A stretch of 64,000 bases of DNA from Brachypodium distachyon (lineage: Eukaryota > Streptophyta > Magnoliopsida > Poales > Poaceae). The position numbers and the translations under genes were made by a program. Below are positions 10,661 to 22,400 of this stretch, in pieces. Location of the stretch: NCBI RefSeq assembly GCF_000005505.3, contig NC_016135.3:1450001-1514000 (forward strand), read 5' to 3'. The notes below the pieces were generated by a model. The model was given only the letters and a program-made list of their open reading frames with translations, did not search any database and had not been told where the DNA came from. The stretch's first letter is position 1. Every line of letters begins with the position of its first letter.

Positions 10661-11159
10661 CTGGTAAGTTATCTATAAAGCAAAGTTACTGTGGCCTTAT
10701 CTTCCTCAGCTCGCGCGTCTCTGGACCAGCTGCGGCTCCTGAACACATAGGCGACGGTGAAGCTCTGCCATAATTCCATGGCGCCGGCGGCCGGAATGTT
10801 GCTCCCTTTCCCTCTCCTTCTTCCTCCTCTCCCTCTCCTTTCCTCTAGCTCCTTCCTCTCTTCTCTTCTTCCTCGATGTGGCTGAAATGGCGCCGGCGGC
10901 CGGGAGAGCTCGATCTCTCTCCAGGAGCTGTCCCGGCCGGCCCCTTTGCTTGGGACGTCCCCCACTCTTCCCCTAGCTCCGTTTCTCCCTCCCCTCTGTC
11001 GTCTCTCTGGTTGCTCCGCGCGCGCCCCCTCCCCTCTGTCTCTCTGGCCCCCTCTCTCTCTCTGCTCCCCTCTCTCTGTGATTAATTAAGCTCTCTCTCA
11101 ATAAAATATGTGTTGAATGTGCATGTTCCGTGGCCATCGTGCCGTGTTTGTGAATATTT
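10661..11159. other. Leader region of the CACTA TNP2 unit
   Basis: GC-rich then CT-rich low-complexity sequence (10795-11085, rich in CTCTCC). It probably includes the promoter and 5' leader of the transposase. No protein domain recognised. Confidence 0.4.
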
Positions 11160-13569
11160 TTGTTTGTACATGTATACGGGCCATCGTGCCGTTTGTGTCA
11201 CGGCGAGGATGCCATTGAAGTTGAAAGCGACCCAGAAATGGAGAACATGGAGCATGATGATCCACCCGACGAACCATGCCGTGGCGAAGATCAAGAAGTT
11301 CCGCAAGGCAGGGTGGCCGAAATGCTAGATGATGTGCACCTGCGTAAACAGTTAGAAGACGCTGACGATGAGATAGTCTCCCGTAAATTCCAGAAGCTGA
11401 GGGAGGACGCAGAGACGCCGTTGTATGAAAATGCAGGGCCGGACAAAAGTGTGTTCGAAGTAATGCTCGAACTTCTCCAAATGAAGGCAAAATATAACAT
11501 CGTGGACTCGGGATTCACGGATATTTTGAGTTACCTTTCTACGGTTCTTCCTGCGGGCAACATGTTGCCTAAGAGCACGTACGAAGCGAAGAAGGTTGCA
11601 TGTCCCCTCGGGTTAGAGGTTGTCAGATACCATGCTTGTCCGTTGGACTGCATCATATACAAGGGTGACTACAAAGACATGCATAGCTATCCAGTATGCA
11701 AAACATCCCGATACAGGAAGAACGACCCCAATCCTGAGGGCCTCCCGGAGGAAGAAGTGACTCGTGGTCTAGCGGCAAAGACGGTATGGTACCTCCCGTG
11801 TGGTAGCCGGCTGGAGCGTTGGTTTCAAAACGAAAAGGAGGCCAGGTGGTTCATCTTCCACGACCCGACTTAGAAGGATATCGATCCTGATGGGGTGTAC
11901 CGTAACGATGATGGTGTACTTAGACACCCCGCCGATGCGGCTCAATGGAGGACCCTGGACGAGGAGTTTCCAGACTTCGGCGCAGAGCCCAGGAACATCA
12001 GGTTCGGGATGAGTACGGACGGAATCAATCCGTTCGGAAACATGAGCAGCAAACACAACACATGGCCGGTGATCCTGTTCATATACAACCTTCCTCCGTG
12101 GCTTATCATGAAGAGGAAGTACATCCACCTATCCATGCTCATACAAGGCCCTAAACAACCGGGAGCTGATCTGAACGTGTATCTGGAGCTACTGAAAGAT
12201 GAACTTGCGGAACTTTGGAGTACGGGCCGAAAGGTTTGGTACGCTCACAAGAAAGAGGAGTTCCCCTTCGGGCAGCTCTGCTGACATGTGTGCATGACTA
12301 CCCTGCGAACGGAAACTCATCTTGCCAACGCACACATGGGTACAAAGCATGTACAAAGTGTGGGGATGAAACGAACTCACAGAGGCTGCCAGTTTCACAG
12401 AAGATTGTGTACATGGGACACCGAAAGTGGTTGCAACCCGGTGACCCATGGAGGAAGGACAAGAGAAACTTCAATGGGAGGACAGAGCCTCGCCCGAAGC
12501 CCAGGGAAAAGACTGGGCACGAAATCTATGAAATTGTTAGGAACTTGGAAGTTGTTGCCGGGAAAGCAAATCCGCAAGCGAAAGAGAAGGATGGCGATGG
12601 ACCTGTGTGGAAAAGGAGGTCGGTGTTTTGGGACCTGCCTTACTGGAAATTCTTACAAAGCCGTCACATTATAGATGTCATGCACGTCGAGAAGAACGTG
12701 TGCGACAGCTTGTTGGGCTTGCTAATGAACAATGCAGATAAGACAAAAGATGGGCCGAAGGCATGGAAGGACCTAGAGTTCTTGGGCATAAGGAAGAAGC
12801 TGTGGGCGGTAGAGGAAGAGTCACCGGAAGACCACAATGGTGAAGTCACGGTAACGACACGATGTAAACCTACGTGTTACACCTTGAGCAAAGCCGAGTT
12901 ACACAGAATGTGCCAGTGTCTCCACAGCATAAAAGTTCCATCCAACTACTCGTCCAGCATCAAGAGACTCGTTGACATGAAGAGTCACAAGCTTGTTGGC
13001 ATCAAGTCTCATGACTGCCACGTGATTATCACGCAGTTACTTCTAGTTGCAATAAGAGGTGCCATAGAGCCATGGGTCAGAGAGACGGTGATGAAGCTTT
13101 GTGACTTCTTTGACACAATCGGGCAAAATCCATCACGATGGAACGCTGCCTCCAGCTGAAGGCTTCAATGATACAAATTTTGTGTGAATGTGAGATGTTC
13201 TTCCCTCCAACATTCTTCGATATCATGGTACATCTGATGGTCCATATCACCGATGAGATAATCCTACTAGGGCCATCCTTTCTGCACAACATGTATGGGC
13301 CCGAACGATACAACGGGGCGCTGAAGCGGTATGTTCGTAAAAGAGGGCATCCGGAAGGTAGCATCATGCAAGGCTACCATGCAGAAGAGTGTGTGGAGTA
13401 CGCCACTGATTGGTTGGCGGATCGCAAACCCATAGGAGTACCCGAATCACGACATAAGGGCAAACTAGAAGGTGAAGGTGGGCTTGGCCAGAAGGTTCTG
13501 GATGTGTATTCATCAGGGAGAGAGGACAACTATATGAGAGCACATACAATGGTGCTGCAACATATGTAC

Positions 13570-14893
13570 TGAAGGGGCGCGTAGAGATAAACAAAAACTT
13601 TTCCTACGCGAACTCCCAAGATCTAGCCGAGGTAGAAGGCCACGAGGATTACCACTAGACGCGCAGTTGCGGATTATTGATGCGGCGCCTTGATGCAGTG
13701 CAGTCCCTCGATCCGATCCAGCCGATCCAATCCCGCGATCGTCGAAGTGCTGAACGTACAGCACCTCTGCCGGTATCCACACGTGCGAGGAGGAGCTCCG
13801 GCGGCGGACTGCTAGATCCGGTGCGACGGTTGAACTGAATCGGGCTAGGGTTCTCAACGCATGAGAGTGGAAAAAACCGTTCCCTTTAGGCATCCCACGC
13901 CCCTGCTTATATATCGAGTGGAAGTGGGCTCCAAGCCTTGTGGCCCATCCACCCTGCGAGTCCAACTCGCATTGTCAGCCCAATTCCAGTTCGGGTCCAA
14001 CTCGACCAAATACTTGCTCCCGCTCTTAAGTGTGTGACCCCACAGGCTCATAGCGACTTGGACACGATTGGAGTCCGACTCACAATCGATCAATCGGTAG
14101 CGGCTCCTAGCAGAACGTGCCGACTCCCAAGTACCATCGAGTCATGACGACGTACCTTCCAATGTGACATACGTCTTAGTCCCTTTTTGCCTCACGATAT
14201 ACCTTGTCGAACTATAGGCGATTAATCGTCATCTCTTTAATAGTTCAACTCTCTTCTCGATCTGTGATATACGATTCATCCGACTAACTCTTAGTCGATT
14301 GACCCAGTTAACAATTAACCAAGTCGCGCATGGCCATGCTTCCCGAATCATATCACTCGAGAGGGCCCAGAGAATATCTCTCCAGTCGGAGGGGCAAAAT
14401 CCCATCTTGGTTATCCACATCACACAGCTTGATTCTCAGTCAACCCGAACTCTGCCTTTATAACTGCCCTGTTACGGAACAACGTTTGACAGAACCTAAG
14501 TTGGTGATCCACAACTCGGATTGTGCGATAACCTCAGGTCTAAGGATTACATTGATTGAGACATGCAAATGACGACCTACTCGTTGCATCTCAATATGGG
14601 TCAGTCCGACTCGCTAAACTCTTTAGCCGAGTCCGTGTAAGCTGGAATGACATCACCATGCCCATGACAAGTGGAACCGAGTCATCAGCCAACTTTCACA
14701 TTAGTCTAGGTTATGTGTCCAGCACAACCTCAATGACTAAGGACAATTTAGTATGAACAACATGAATACATAGTTCCACAATCAAATCACATATTCAATG
14801 ATACATATCAGATGTTCAAACAAGGACAACTCAATAATATTTATGAATACATTGGGAATTACATCATACATGATTGCCTCTAGGGCATATTCC
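13570..14893 (-). repeat. Copia 3' LTR (lacks its first bases)
   Basis: Matches 17222-18550 almost base for base, but its minus-strand start reads ..AAGAACTAGGAATATGCCC in place of TGTTGGGAATATGCCC, so about five or six terminal bases are missing or replaced. Two copies of TCCTAGTTCTTACCAGCCCC adjoin this edge (14891-14940). Confidence 0.88.
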
Positions 14894-14899
14894 TAGTTC

Positions 14900-15907
14900 T
14901 TACCAGCCCCTTGCCACGCTCCTAGTTCTTACCAGCCCCTGCAACGAGTTGCAGATGTGAATTACTGATCCGGTATCATATACCCATGAACTGTTAGGTG
15001 CATCAGCAAGATAAATGTCTATAACATTACAAACAAGCGTACCTGAGTTAGAAGTCCCACTTCCACTCTTGGCTTTGTCAGCCAAAAACTTGCTGCAGTT
15101 CCTCTTCCAGTGCCCATCCGTCTTGCAATAGAAGCAAGTGGATCCAGCTGCAGGAGATGGCTTAGTCCCTGAGGCAGCGCTCGGGACAGAGTCCTGAGTT
15201 TTGCCTCCTGACTTAGCCTTCTTCTTCTTAGTCCAAGAACCCTTCTTGAACTTAGCCTTATTCTGCACCATCAACACTTGACTGGTGCCTTTCTTGAGAT
15301 CAGCCTCTGCTGTCTTGAGCATCCCATGTAGTTCAGTGAGCTTCTTATCCATACCATGCATGTGATAGTTCGAGATGAACGGAGCATATGCACTAGGAAG
15401 AGAGTTCAGAACTATATCTGTAGCGAACTCATCGCTTATGGGAAAACCCAGCCTATCCAAAGACTGCACGTAACCAGTCATCTTGATCACGTGCGGACTC
15501 AGTGGATCGCCGTCTTTGAGCTTACAGCCAAGCAAAGCTTGAGAGACTTGATACCTCTCGGTCTTTGCCTGAGCCTGGAACATACTTTTGAGGCTTTCGA
15601 TCATATCGTAGGCCTCAACATTCTCGAACTGCTGCTGCAAGTCCGGTTCCATGTGTGCAAGCATAAGACAGCTAATTTCCGTAGACTCATCTCTAGCCTT
15701 ACGGTGGGCATTCATGACAGCGACTGTCGCATCTTCATCAGGCTCATCTGGGAGTGGAGTGTCTAGAACATGGTCCTTCTTTTCTTGCTTGAGGACTATC
15801 CTCAGATTACGATACCAGTTGGTGAAATTAGTTCCATTAAGTTTATCTTTCTCTAGGATCGACCTCAACGCAAAAGTGGACAAATGAGGAAGGTTGCTAG
15901 GTGCCAT
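14900..15907 (-). CDS. Copia Gag polyprotein with truncated protease
   Basis: Starts MAPSNLPHLSTFALRSILEK, with the Copia gag pattern LNGTNFTNWYRNLRIVL. A UBN2-type central region follows (DMIESLKSMFQAQAKTERYQ; HVIKMTGYVQSLDRLG). The zinc knuckle is CFYCKTDGHWKRNC. It then enters the aspartic protease at SSWVYDTGSVIHIC (DTG active site) and stops soon after (VRTRSVARGW). In the cell Gag forms the virus-like particle around the RNA. The frame is open for about 335 codons, so the element could still supply Gag, but it has no polymerase or integrase. Confidence 0.88.
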   Translation of the reverse strand: MAPSNLPHLSTFALRSILEKDKLNGTNFTNWYRNLRIVLKQEKKDHVLDTPLPDEPDEDATVAVMNAHRKARDESTEISCLMLAHMEPDLQQQFENVEAYDMIESLKSMFQAQAKTERYQVSQALLGCKLKDGDPLSPHVIKMTGYVQSLDRLGFPISDEFATDIVLNSLPSAYAPFISNYHMHGMDKKLTELHGMLKTAEADLKKGTSQVLMVQNKAKFKKGSWTKKKKAKSGGKTQDSVPSAASGTKPSPAAGSTCFYCKTDGHWKRNCSKFLADKAKSGSGTSNSGTLVCNVIDIYLADAPNSSWVYDTGSVIHICNSLQGLVRTRSVARGW

Positions 15908-17208
15908 TGATCTACAACAGAAAATATGCAAAACACTTAAGACATGTATTCATAAAAGAGCAGGAATATTAAACGCTTTAATACTTATGCTCCCACTAGA
16001 ACCAACATCTCTCCGATGGTTACTAAGTGATTCAGGATCCTAAATAAGCAAAACGACTAGTGAGCTTTAGCATCACCGCTAGCCGCCAAGTGATCTAGGT
16101 AGGCAACACCTTGCCAATCGCATCTCATACGACTCCTGTTAGTCGGGTGGCATCACATGCTCCGGCTCCCGACCTACCTCGCCCCGAGCCCCACAACCGT
16201 TGTGATGGACTCGTCTAGCTTACCAAGTGCTTCCGCTGTAAGAGTCCGACTCAAACCCACCTAGTTGGAAAGAATTGGTAGCACCTCAATTTCATGAGCC
16301 CACTACCAAGAATGTCCAACTTGTGATGGTGCAGCACTTGGCGGGGCGACCGACTAGACCTTCTTTGAGAGATTTAAACTACCAACTATCTAATAGAGGT
16401 AAAACTGAGACATAACAATAACACAAATAAAGCAATTATAATGTGAAATGGTATGGCTCTCTTCATGGTGATCTCCATCTCCACAAAGCTTGTAAGTAGA
16501 CTCGTGCCAATTCTTGTCACGTGCCGCCTTACTCCATGTCGCCGACTTGTACATCGGATTGCATGTCCTCCAGGTTCTCCAAGTAGCTACACTAGCTAGT
16601 GAACGGAAATTACATGGAAAATTCGACACGCAGGTCGTTATACAATAAATGACAGCACCTAGGCTCCAGCCGGCTGACAAAAAAAAACGTGACACGCAGA
16701 TCACGTATGGATTACACACATCACATGCACATAAGCCATACCATTCACAACATCCTGCAAAACAAGTTATGCATAGAAACGATATCTATCGGCGTTGTGA
16801 ATCTCGCAACGACATCTAAGGCGCTACGACAGGGCGAAGCCGGCGGTCCCGCAGATCAAATCTGCATTCCGGTCATGGATTTCTTCATCGGATAAAACAA
16901 TTTTACCCAGATCCGATCTGTGTTCCGATTCGACCAAACTCTTTGATCTTCGATCACCGCAACTGGATTTACGTGTCACAGTATACCCCGATGGCGGAAA
17001 CCGACCGGTAAGGGTATGTCGTTCCACGACCTTAGCAGTATGATCACGGACAACAGATCATCCATATCCCCGAGTATGATTGATCCAATCAACCTTGTAC
17101 AAAACCGATCTATCTCATAGACCGACCACCAAAACAGCAACTAGATCCAATCTAATGCCTACTGCATATCACATATGCGCGATCAAGGGCCTAATACCAG
17201 AAGCTACC
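15908..17208 (-). other. Untranslated leader of the Copia element
   Basis: About 1.3 kb between the primer-binding site and gag, with stops in all frames and no domain recognised. Confidence 0.6.
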
Positions 17209-17220
17209 GCTCTGATACCA
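17209..17220 (-). other. Copia primer-binding site
   Basis: TGGTATCAGAGC, complementary to the 3' end of initiator tRNA-Met, one base from the 5' LTR end, as in most plant Copia elements. Confidence 0.92.
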
Positions 17221-17221
17221 C

Positions 17222-18550
17222 TGAAGGGGCGCGTAGAGATAAACAAAAACTTTTCCTACGCGAACTCCCAAGATCTAGCCGAGGTAGAAGGCCACGAGGA
17301 TTACCACTAGACGCGCAGTTGCGGATTATTGATGCGGCGCCTTGATGCAGTGCAGTCCCTCGATCCGATCCAGCCGATCCAATCCCGCGATCGTCGAAGT
17401 GCTGAACGTATAGCACCTCTGCCGGTATCCACACGTGCGAGGAGGAGCTCCGGCGGCGGACTGCTAGATCCGGTGCGACGGTTGAACTGAATCGGGCTAG
17501 GGTTCTCAACGCATGAGAGTGGAAAAAACCGTTCCCTTTAGGCATCCCACGCCCCTGCTTATATATCGAGTGGAAGTGGGCTCCAAGCCTTGTGGCCCAT
17601 CCACCCTGCGAGTCCAACTCGCATTGTCAGCCCAATTCCAGTTCGGGTCCAACTCGACCAAATACTTGCTCCCGCTCTTAAGTGTGTGACCCCACAGGCT
17701 CATAGCGACTTGGACACGATTGGAGTCCGACTCACAATCGATCAATCGGTAGCGGCTCCTAGCAGAACGTGCCGACTCCCAAGTACCATCGAGTCATGAC
17801 GACGTACCTTCCAATGTGACATACGTCTTAGTCCCTTTTTGCCTCACGATATACCTTGTCGAACTATAGGCGATTAATCGTCATCCCTTTAATAGTTCAA
17901 CTCTCTTCTCGATCTGTGATATACGATTCATCCGACTAACTCTTAGTCGATCGACCCAGTTAACAATTAACCAAGTCGCGCATGGCCATGCTTCCCGAAT
18001 CATATCACTCGAGAGGGCCCAGAGAATATCTCTCCAGTCGGAGGGGCAAAATCCCATCTTGGTTATCCACATCACACAGCTTGATTCTCAGTCAACCCGA
18101 ACTCTGCCTTTATAACTGCCCTGTTACGGAACAACGTTTGACAGAACCTAAGTTGGTGATCCACAACTCGGATTGTGCGATAACCTCAGGTCTAAGGATT
18201 ACATTGATTGAGACATGCAAATGACGACCTACTCGTTGCATCTCAATATGGGTCAGTCCGACTCGCTAAACTCTTTAGCCGAGTCCGTGTAAGCTGGAAT
18301 GACATCACCATGCCCATGACAAGTGGAACCGAGTCATCAGCCAACTTTCACATTAGTCTAGGTTATGTGTCCAGCACAACCTCAATGACTAAGGACAATT
18401 TAGTATGAACAACATGAATACATAGTTCCACAATCAAATCACATATTCAATGATACATATCAGATGTTCAAACAAGGACAACTCAATAATATTTATGAAT
18501 ACATTGGGAATTACATCATACATGATTGCCTCTAGGGCATATTCCCAACA
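17222..18550 (-). repeat. Copia 5' LTR
   Basis: 1329 bp; on the plus strand it begins TGAAGGGGCGCG and ends TTCCCAACA. It is flanked on its outer side by target duplication TGTAC and on its inner side by the primer site. Confidence 0.92.
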
Positions 18551-19369
18551 TGTACGAGGTCCAACGTTTCATCGACATGCACATGAAAGAACTTCAAAAC
18601 TGGTACCCTAACAGGAGTGCTGATTGGATACACAAGACCCACAATGGAACATTCGCCATGTGGTTCAAGAGTTTTTGGTATGCCAGGGTGGCGGCAAATG
18701 AAGAAGAAAGGACCGCTCAAAAGTTTTCGTGGCTACCCGACGACTGCGTAGTGACTTACCAGTCGTACGCAATGAACGGGTATACATACTACACCAAGGT
18801 TCAAGATCGTAAGAGCAGTTACCAAAATAGCGGTATAGTGCCGGTTGCTGAGACTAGTTCTGATAACCAAGGCACTTGACTACACCTGCACCACCATCCC
18901 CATGTTCCGTGTCAGATGGGCACGTGATGTCAGACAAGAAGATCATAGATTCACAACAATGATCCTGCCTCGTGAGGTTCCTCGTCATAAAGTGGACGTG
19001 AAGAAAATCCCGGCAAGATGGGAACCATGGCAGTTCGCTACAAAATGCAAACAAGTTTTCTTCATCGACGACCCGACAAGCAAGAACCGTGTTGTCATAA
19101 GGAGAGGGAAAAGAAGCATAGTTGGCGTCGGCGGAGTTACTTCACAACAAGACTATGAAGGTTTTCCTGATCCAACGTCAAAGAAAGAAGAAGAAGAAGC
19201 ATCACGGACAATCCAGACAAGGAAGAAGTCAAGACCGGAGGCAAGAGAGGAGGCATACGCTAGAAGCGGTCACAGCGAGAGCCTAACATATAAGAGGAAG
19301 GAGAAGACCAGAAGGAAGAAGAAGGACAAGATTGTGAAATAGTTGAATATTTGTGTATCTTTTCGTGGT

Positions 19370-19900
19370 TGATGTTTAACGATGCTTTTGAATGGAAAAT
19401 TGTAACTTGTATCATGTCAAATTTGAAATCAAAAGTCTTAAATATGTTCTGAATTTGAAATAACTTGTTCAAATTTGAATAAAAAATATGTTCTGAATTT
19501 GAAATAACTTGTTCAAATTTGAAATCAAAATGTCTCTTAAATAACTTGTTCAAATTTCAAATAAAATGTTTCAAATATGTTCTGGATTTGAAGTAACTTG
19601 ATCAAATTTGAAATCAATTGTATTAAATAACTTGTTCAAATTTCAAATCAACTGTATTAAATAACTACTTGTTCAAATTTGAAATCAAAAATATGTTCTG
19701 AATTTGAAATAACTTGTTCAAATTTGAAATCAAAATGTCTTAAATAACTCGTTCAAATTTCAAATAAAATGTCTTAAATATGTTCTGAATTTGAAGAAAC
19801 TTGATCAAATTTGAAATCAATTGTATTAAATAACTTGTTCAAATTTCAAATCAAATGTCTTACATATGTTCTGAATTTCAAAATAACTTTATCAAATTTC
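19370..19900. repeat. AT-rich tandem repeat array behind TNP2
   Basis: About ten imperfect copies of a roughly 50-60 bp unit built from TTCTGAATTTGAAATAACTT and GTTCAAATTTGAAATCAAA. It sits in the presumed 3' untranslated region of the CACTA transposase. Confidence 0.8.
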
Positions 19901-20214
19901 ATGGAAAAAAATTAGCCCACCCAGTCAACACAGCTTTTCGGGTTCAGGCCCAGCCCGGCGAACTAGGGAGCTGCCTACAACCTATTAGGGCAGGTTTGAC
20001 CGGGCCCATAGGGCTTTGACCGAGCCCACCAAGTTTTGGAACGACAACCGGGCCCACAGGCCAGGAGAAGAGGACAACCGGGCCTGCCGGCCAGGAAGAT
20101 ATGTGATTCGGAAGTGAAAGTGCAGGTGGAGAAGGCTATTTATGCTAGTCGGATTCTCTGTAAACTAGCGAGGTGGGACTAAAACTCCCAACCCACTGCG
20201 CGAAAGCTCGCTCT

Positions 20215-20510
20215 GAAGAGCACTAGTGGCGGTGAAAACGCACGAACCGCCACTAGCATGAAGCACTAGTGGCCGTGAAAAAGCAACAAACCGCCACCAG
20301 TGCTCGCGCAAAAATTCCCCTCACGCGGAGGAGCACTCGTGGCGGTGACTACGCAGGGAACCGTCACTAGCATGGAGCACTAGTGGCGGTACTCGCAAAG
20401 AAACCAGCCACTGGTATGATACACAGGAGCATTGGAGACCCAAAGTTTGTGTACCGCATATCAGTGGCGGTTCTCACGATAAAAACCGCCACTGGCGACG
20501 AATTTCCAAT
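20215..20510. repeat. Internal CACTA-type array 1
   Basis: Copies of GAGCACTAGTGGCGGT and its complement, like those at the element's termini, but with no CACTA terminus at the outer edge. Confidence 0.82.
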
Positions 20511-20904
20511 AAGCTATTAAATTCATAATATATTCTCTGAGTTTTAAATAAATACACCACCTGTTCTTTTATGTGTATAATAAGATTGTTTATTCTCAGT
20601 AAACTTTTGAACCATAAATTCAAATGTTATATACCCTAATACCCGAGGTGGGACTAAGATTTTTTATTGATAGAAACATTCCATGCAAAATTTCAGATCA
20701 TTTTGAGCAAAATTCAGTTTTATAGCAATTAATAACTTGAATATGAACAACATAATCATATAAATGGTTGATGATATTTCTATATTTAGGTTTCAAACTT
20801 TGCATGGGATATGATATTAGTAGTTTACACTCAAAAGGTTAGGTGTTTTAATTTTGGATGTACAAGGAATTTAATATGAATTTAAAACTCGATTAAGAAA
20901 TTAG
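20511..20904. other. AT-rich spacer between internal CACTA arrays
   Basis: No frame or terminus recognised. If two CACTA elements were fused, their lost inner ends would lie here. Confidence 0.4.
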
Positions 20905-21310
20905 TATCACTGGCGGTTTTGCGGTCAAACCGCCACTAGTGCTAGATGCAGGAGCACTGGTGCAGCACCCGTGGCCGGTTTTGCAAATAGACCGGCACCC
21001 GTGCTTGCTCCAATGCTATAGGCACTGAGGAGCACTGGTGGCGGTTGGTGGCATAAACCGGCCACTCGTGCTGGATCCAGGAGCACTGGTGCAGCACCAT
21101 TGGCCGGTTTTGCAAATAGACCGCCACCCGTTCTCGCTCCAGTGCTATAGGCTCTCAGGAGCACTGGTGGCGGTCCGAAGCACCAGCCGGCCACTAGTGT
21201 CCAGCACTAGTGGTTGTTTTGCTTGGTGAACCGCCACTAGTGCTGGCGCAAAAATCCCCTTGGCCAGCACTAGTGGCGGGCTTATGCTTCGGACCGCCAC
21301 TAGTGCTGCC
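20905..21310. repeat. Internal CACTA-type array 2
   Basis: GGAGCACTGGTGCAGCACC and related units, with two long direct copies (20945-21035 and 21070-21160). The array runs up to the TATA box of the second CACTA gene. Confidence 0.82.
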
Positions 21311-21314
21311 GTGG

Positions 21315-21323
21315 TATAAATAG
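21315..21323 (+). promoter_or_regulatory. Candidate TATA box of the TNPA-like/Ulp1 gene
   Basis: TATAAATAG lies directly after the internal repeat array and about 255 bp upstream of the likely start codon (21570). The position fits a core promoter; no transcript evidence is available. Confidence 0.6.
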
Positions 21324-21833
21324 ATAGGGACTGGACTTAGCGAAATTTCGAACCATTCGCCCGTGGTCTCACAGACCAGCAGCGGCACCGCGAACCCTAA
21401 CGCGGGCGCAGCCCTGCCCCGTCGCCGACTTGCCGTCACCGTTCCCCTCCCCCACCCGCGTCGCCGACCCCGACCCGCCGCCGTTCCTCTTACCCGGCCT
21501 TCTCCTCCCCGACCCCGTTCCTCTTCCCTGGCCTTCTCCTCCTCGACCCGCTGTCCCCGACCCGCCGCCATGGTGCGCACACGCGGCACGGGCCGCCGCC
21601 GTGGCTTCTCCACGGCGTCGGCCACGGCGGACCTGCCGCCCCGCGACGAGCCGACAGAGGAGGCGGCGCCGCCCCGCCGCACGGCCGATTCGGGCCCGCC
21701 GAATTTCAGACCTCGTCCACGAAATCCGGCGGCCTGCCGCGACACACCACCGGGCTCCTCGGCCGCCGGCGCCGACGAGGTAAGTTCCTCATGTCCATTT
21801 TTTTTCATCTTTGATTCTTAGTTTTGCTGTAAT

Positions 21834-22085
21834 TAGGGATTAGGGTTAGGGTTAGGGTAAAATTAGCTACTGTTAGAAATTAGGGTTAGGGTTAGGGTAA
21901 AAATAGCAATTAGGGATTAGGAATTAGTTTAGGGCAAAATTCATATTGTTAGCAATTAGGGATTATGGTTAGGGTTAGGGTAAAATTAGGTTAGAAATTA
22001 GGGTTAGGGTTAGGATTCAAATTAGGTTAGAAACATGCTTGATTCAAATTAGGTTAGAAACATTCAAATTAGGGGTTAGGGTAAA
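21834..22085. repeat. Telomere-like TTAGGG clusters in an intron
   Basis: Five or more blocks of GGGTTAGGGTTAGGG-type sequence, each followed by TAAAATTAG or similar, lie inside intron 1 of the CACTA Ulp1 gene. The unit is TTAGGG, not the plant telomere unit TTTAGGG. Confidence 0.78.
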
Positions 22086-22089
22086 ATGT

Positions 22090-22400
22090 GGCATGCTTGA
22101 TAGAAGTAACATGCTTAGGGTTTTTCTGAACAAATTAATTATGTGATGATGTGGCATGGTTGATGGAAGTAAAATGTGGCATGCTTGATGTGGGCCCGGC
22201 CATCGTGCCGAGGCCGTTGAAATTTAGGGGGCCAGCCATCGCGCTCAGGGGGTATATGTGGGCGGGTAATTTTTATGCAGGTATCATTGTCGGGTAGACC
22301 AATTCACTAGCTTTATAGCACGGGTCATGCTGAATTTTTCTAGATTTACAGTACGGGTCATATCGAATTTTTCAATTTTTTAAAGTAATCCATGTAAGGG
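22090..22400. other. Remainder of the large intron
   Basis: Contains two direct copies of AAAATGTGGCATGCTTGAT. No coding potential recognised before the second exon. Confidence 0.4.

Larger units (their letters stand above)
13570..18550 (-). mobile_element. Copia LTR retrotransposon, gag-only, young
   Basis: Inserted in the TNP2 gene with a perfect 5-bp target duplication TGTAC (13565-13569 and 18551-18555). It runs on the minus strand: 5' LTR 17222-18550 (minus strand starts TGTTGGGAATATGCCC), a tRNA-Met primer site TGGTATCAGAGC at 17220-17209, gag to the start of protease (15907-14900), then directly the 3' LTR (14893-13570). Integrase, reverse transcriptase and RNase H are absent, so it depends on a helper. 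The two LTRs differ at only a few positions in my reading, which implies recent insertion. Confidence 0.92.
11160..19342 (+). pseudogene. CACTA TNP2-type transposase, broken and split by a Copia insertion
   Basis: Residues in order: HGEDAIEVESD; LLQMKAKYNIVDSGFTDIL; ACPLDCIIYKGDY; the DFGAEPRNIRFGMSTDGINP core of Transposase_21; LPYWKFLQSRHIIDVMHVEK; EPWVRETVMKLCDFFDTI and FFPPTFFDIMVHLMVHI (DUF4218 region); FERTAQ-type linker (NEEERTAQKFSWLPDD); and QVFFIDDP..GKRSIVGV (DUF4216 region). Breaks: an in-frame TAG at 11871; frameshifts near 12270, 13130 and 18850; and the Copia element inserted in the codons after VLQHMY (13569), with the frame resuming at NMYEVQRF (18546). A Lys/Arg-rich tail ends at 19342. 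The N-terminal transposase-associated domain appears missing. The protein would cut the element's ends; this copy cannot. Confidence 0.88.

Noticed and set aside
13513..13965. 150-codon frame repeated at 17204-17617
   Set aside because: Lies within the Copia LTR copies, which are non-coding.
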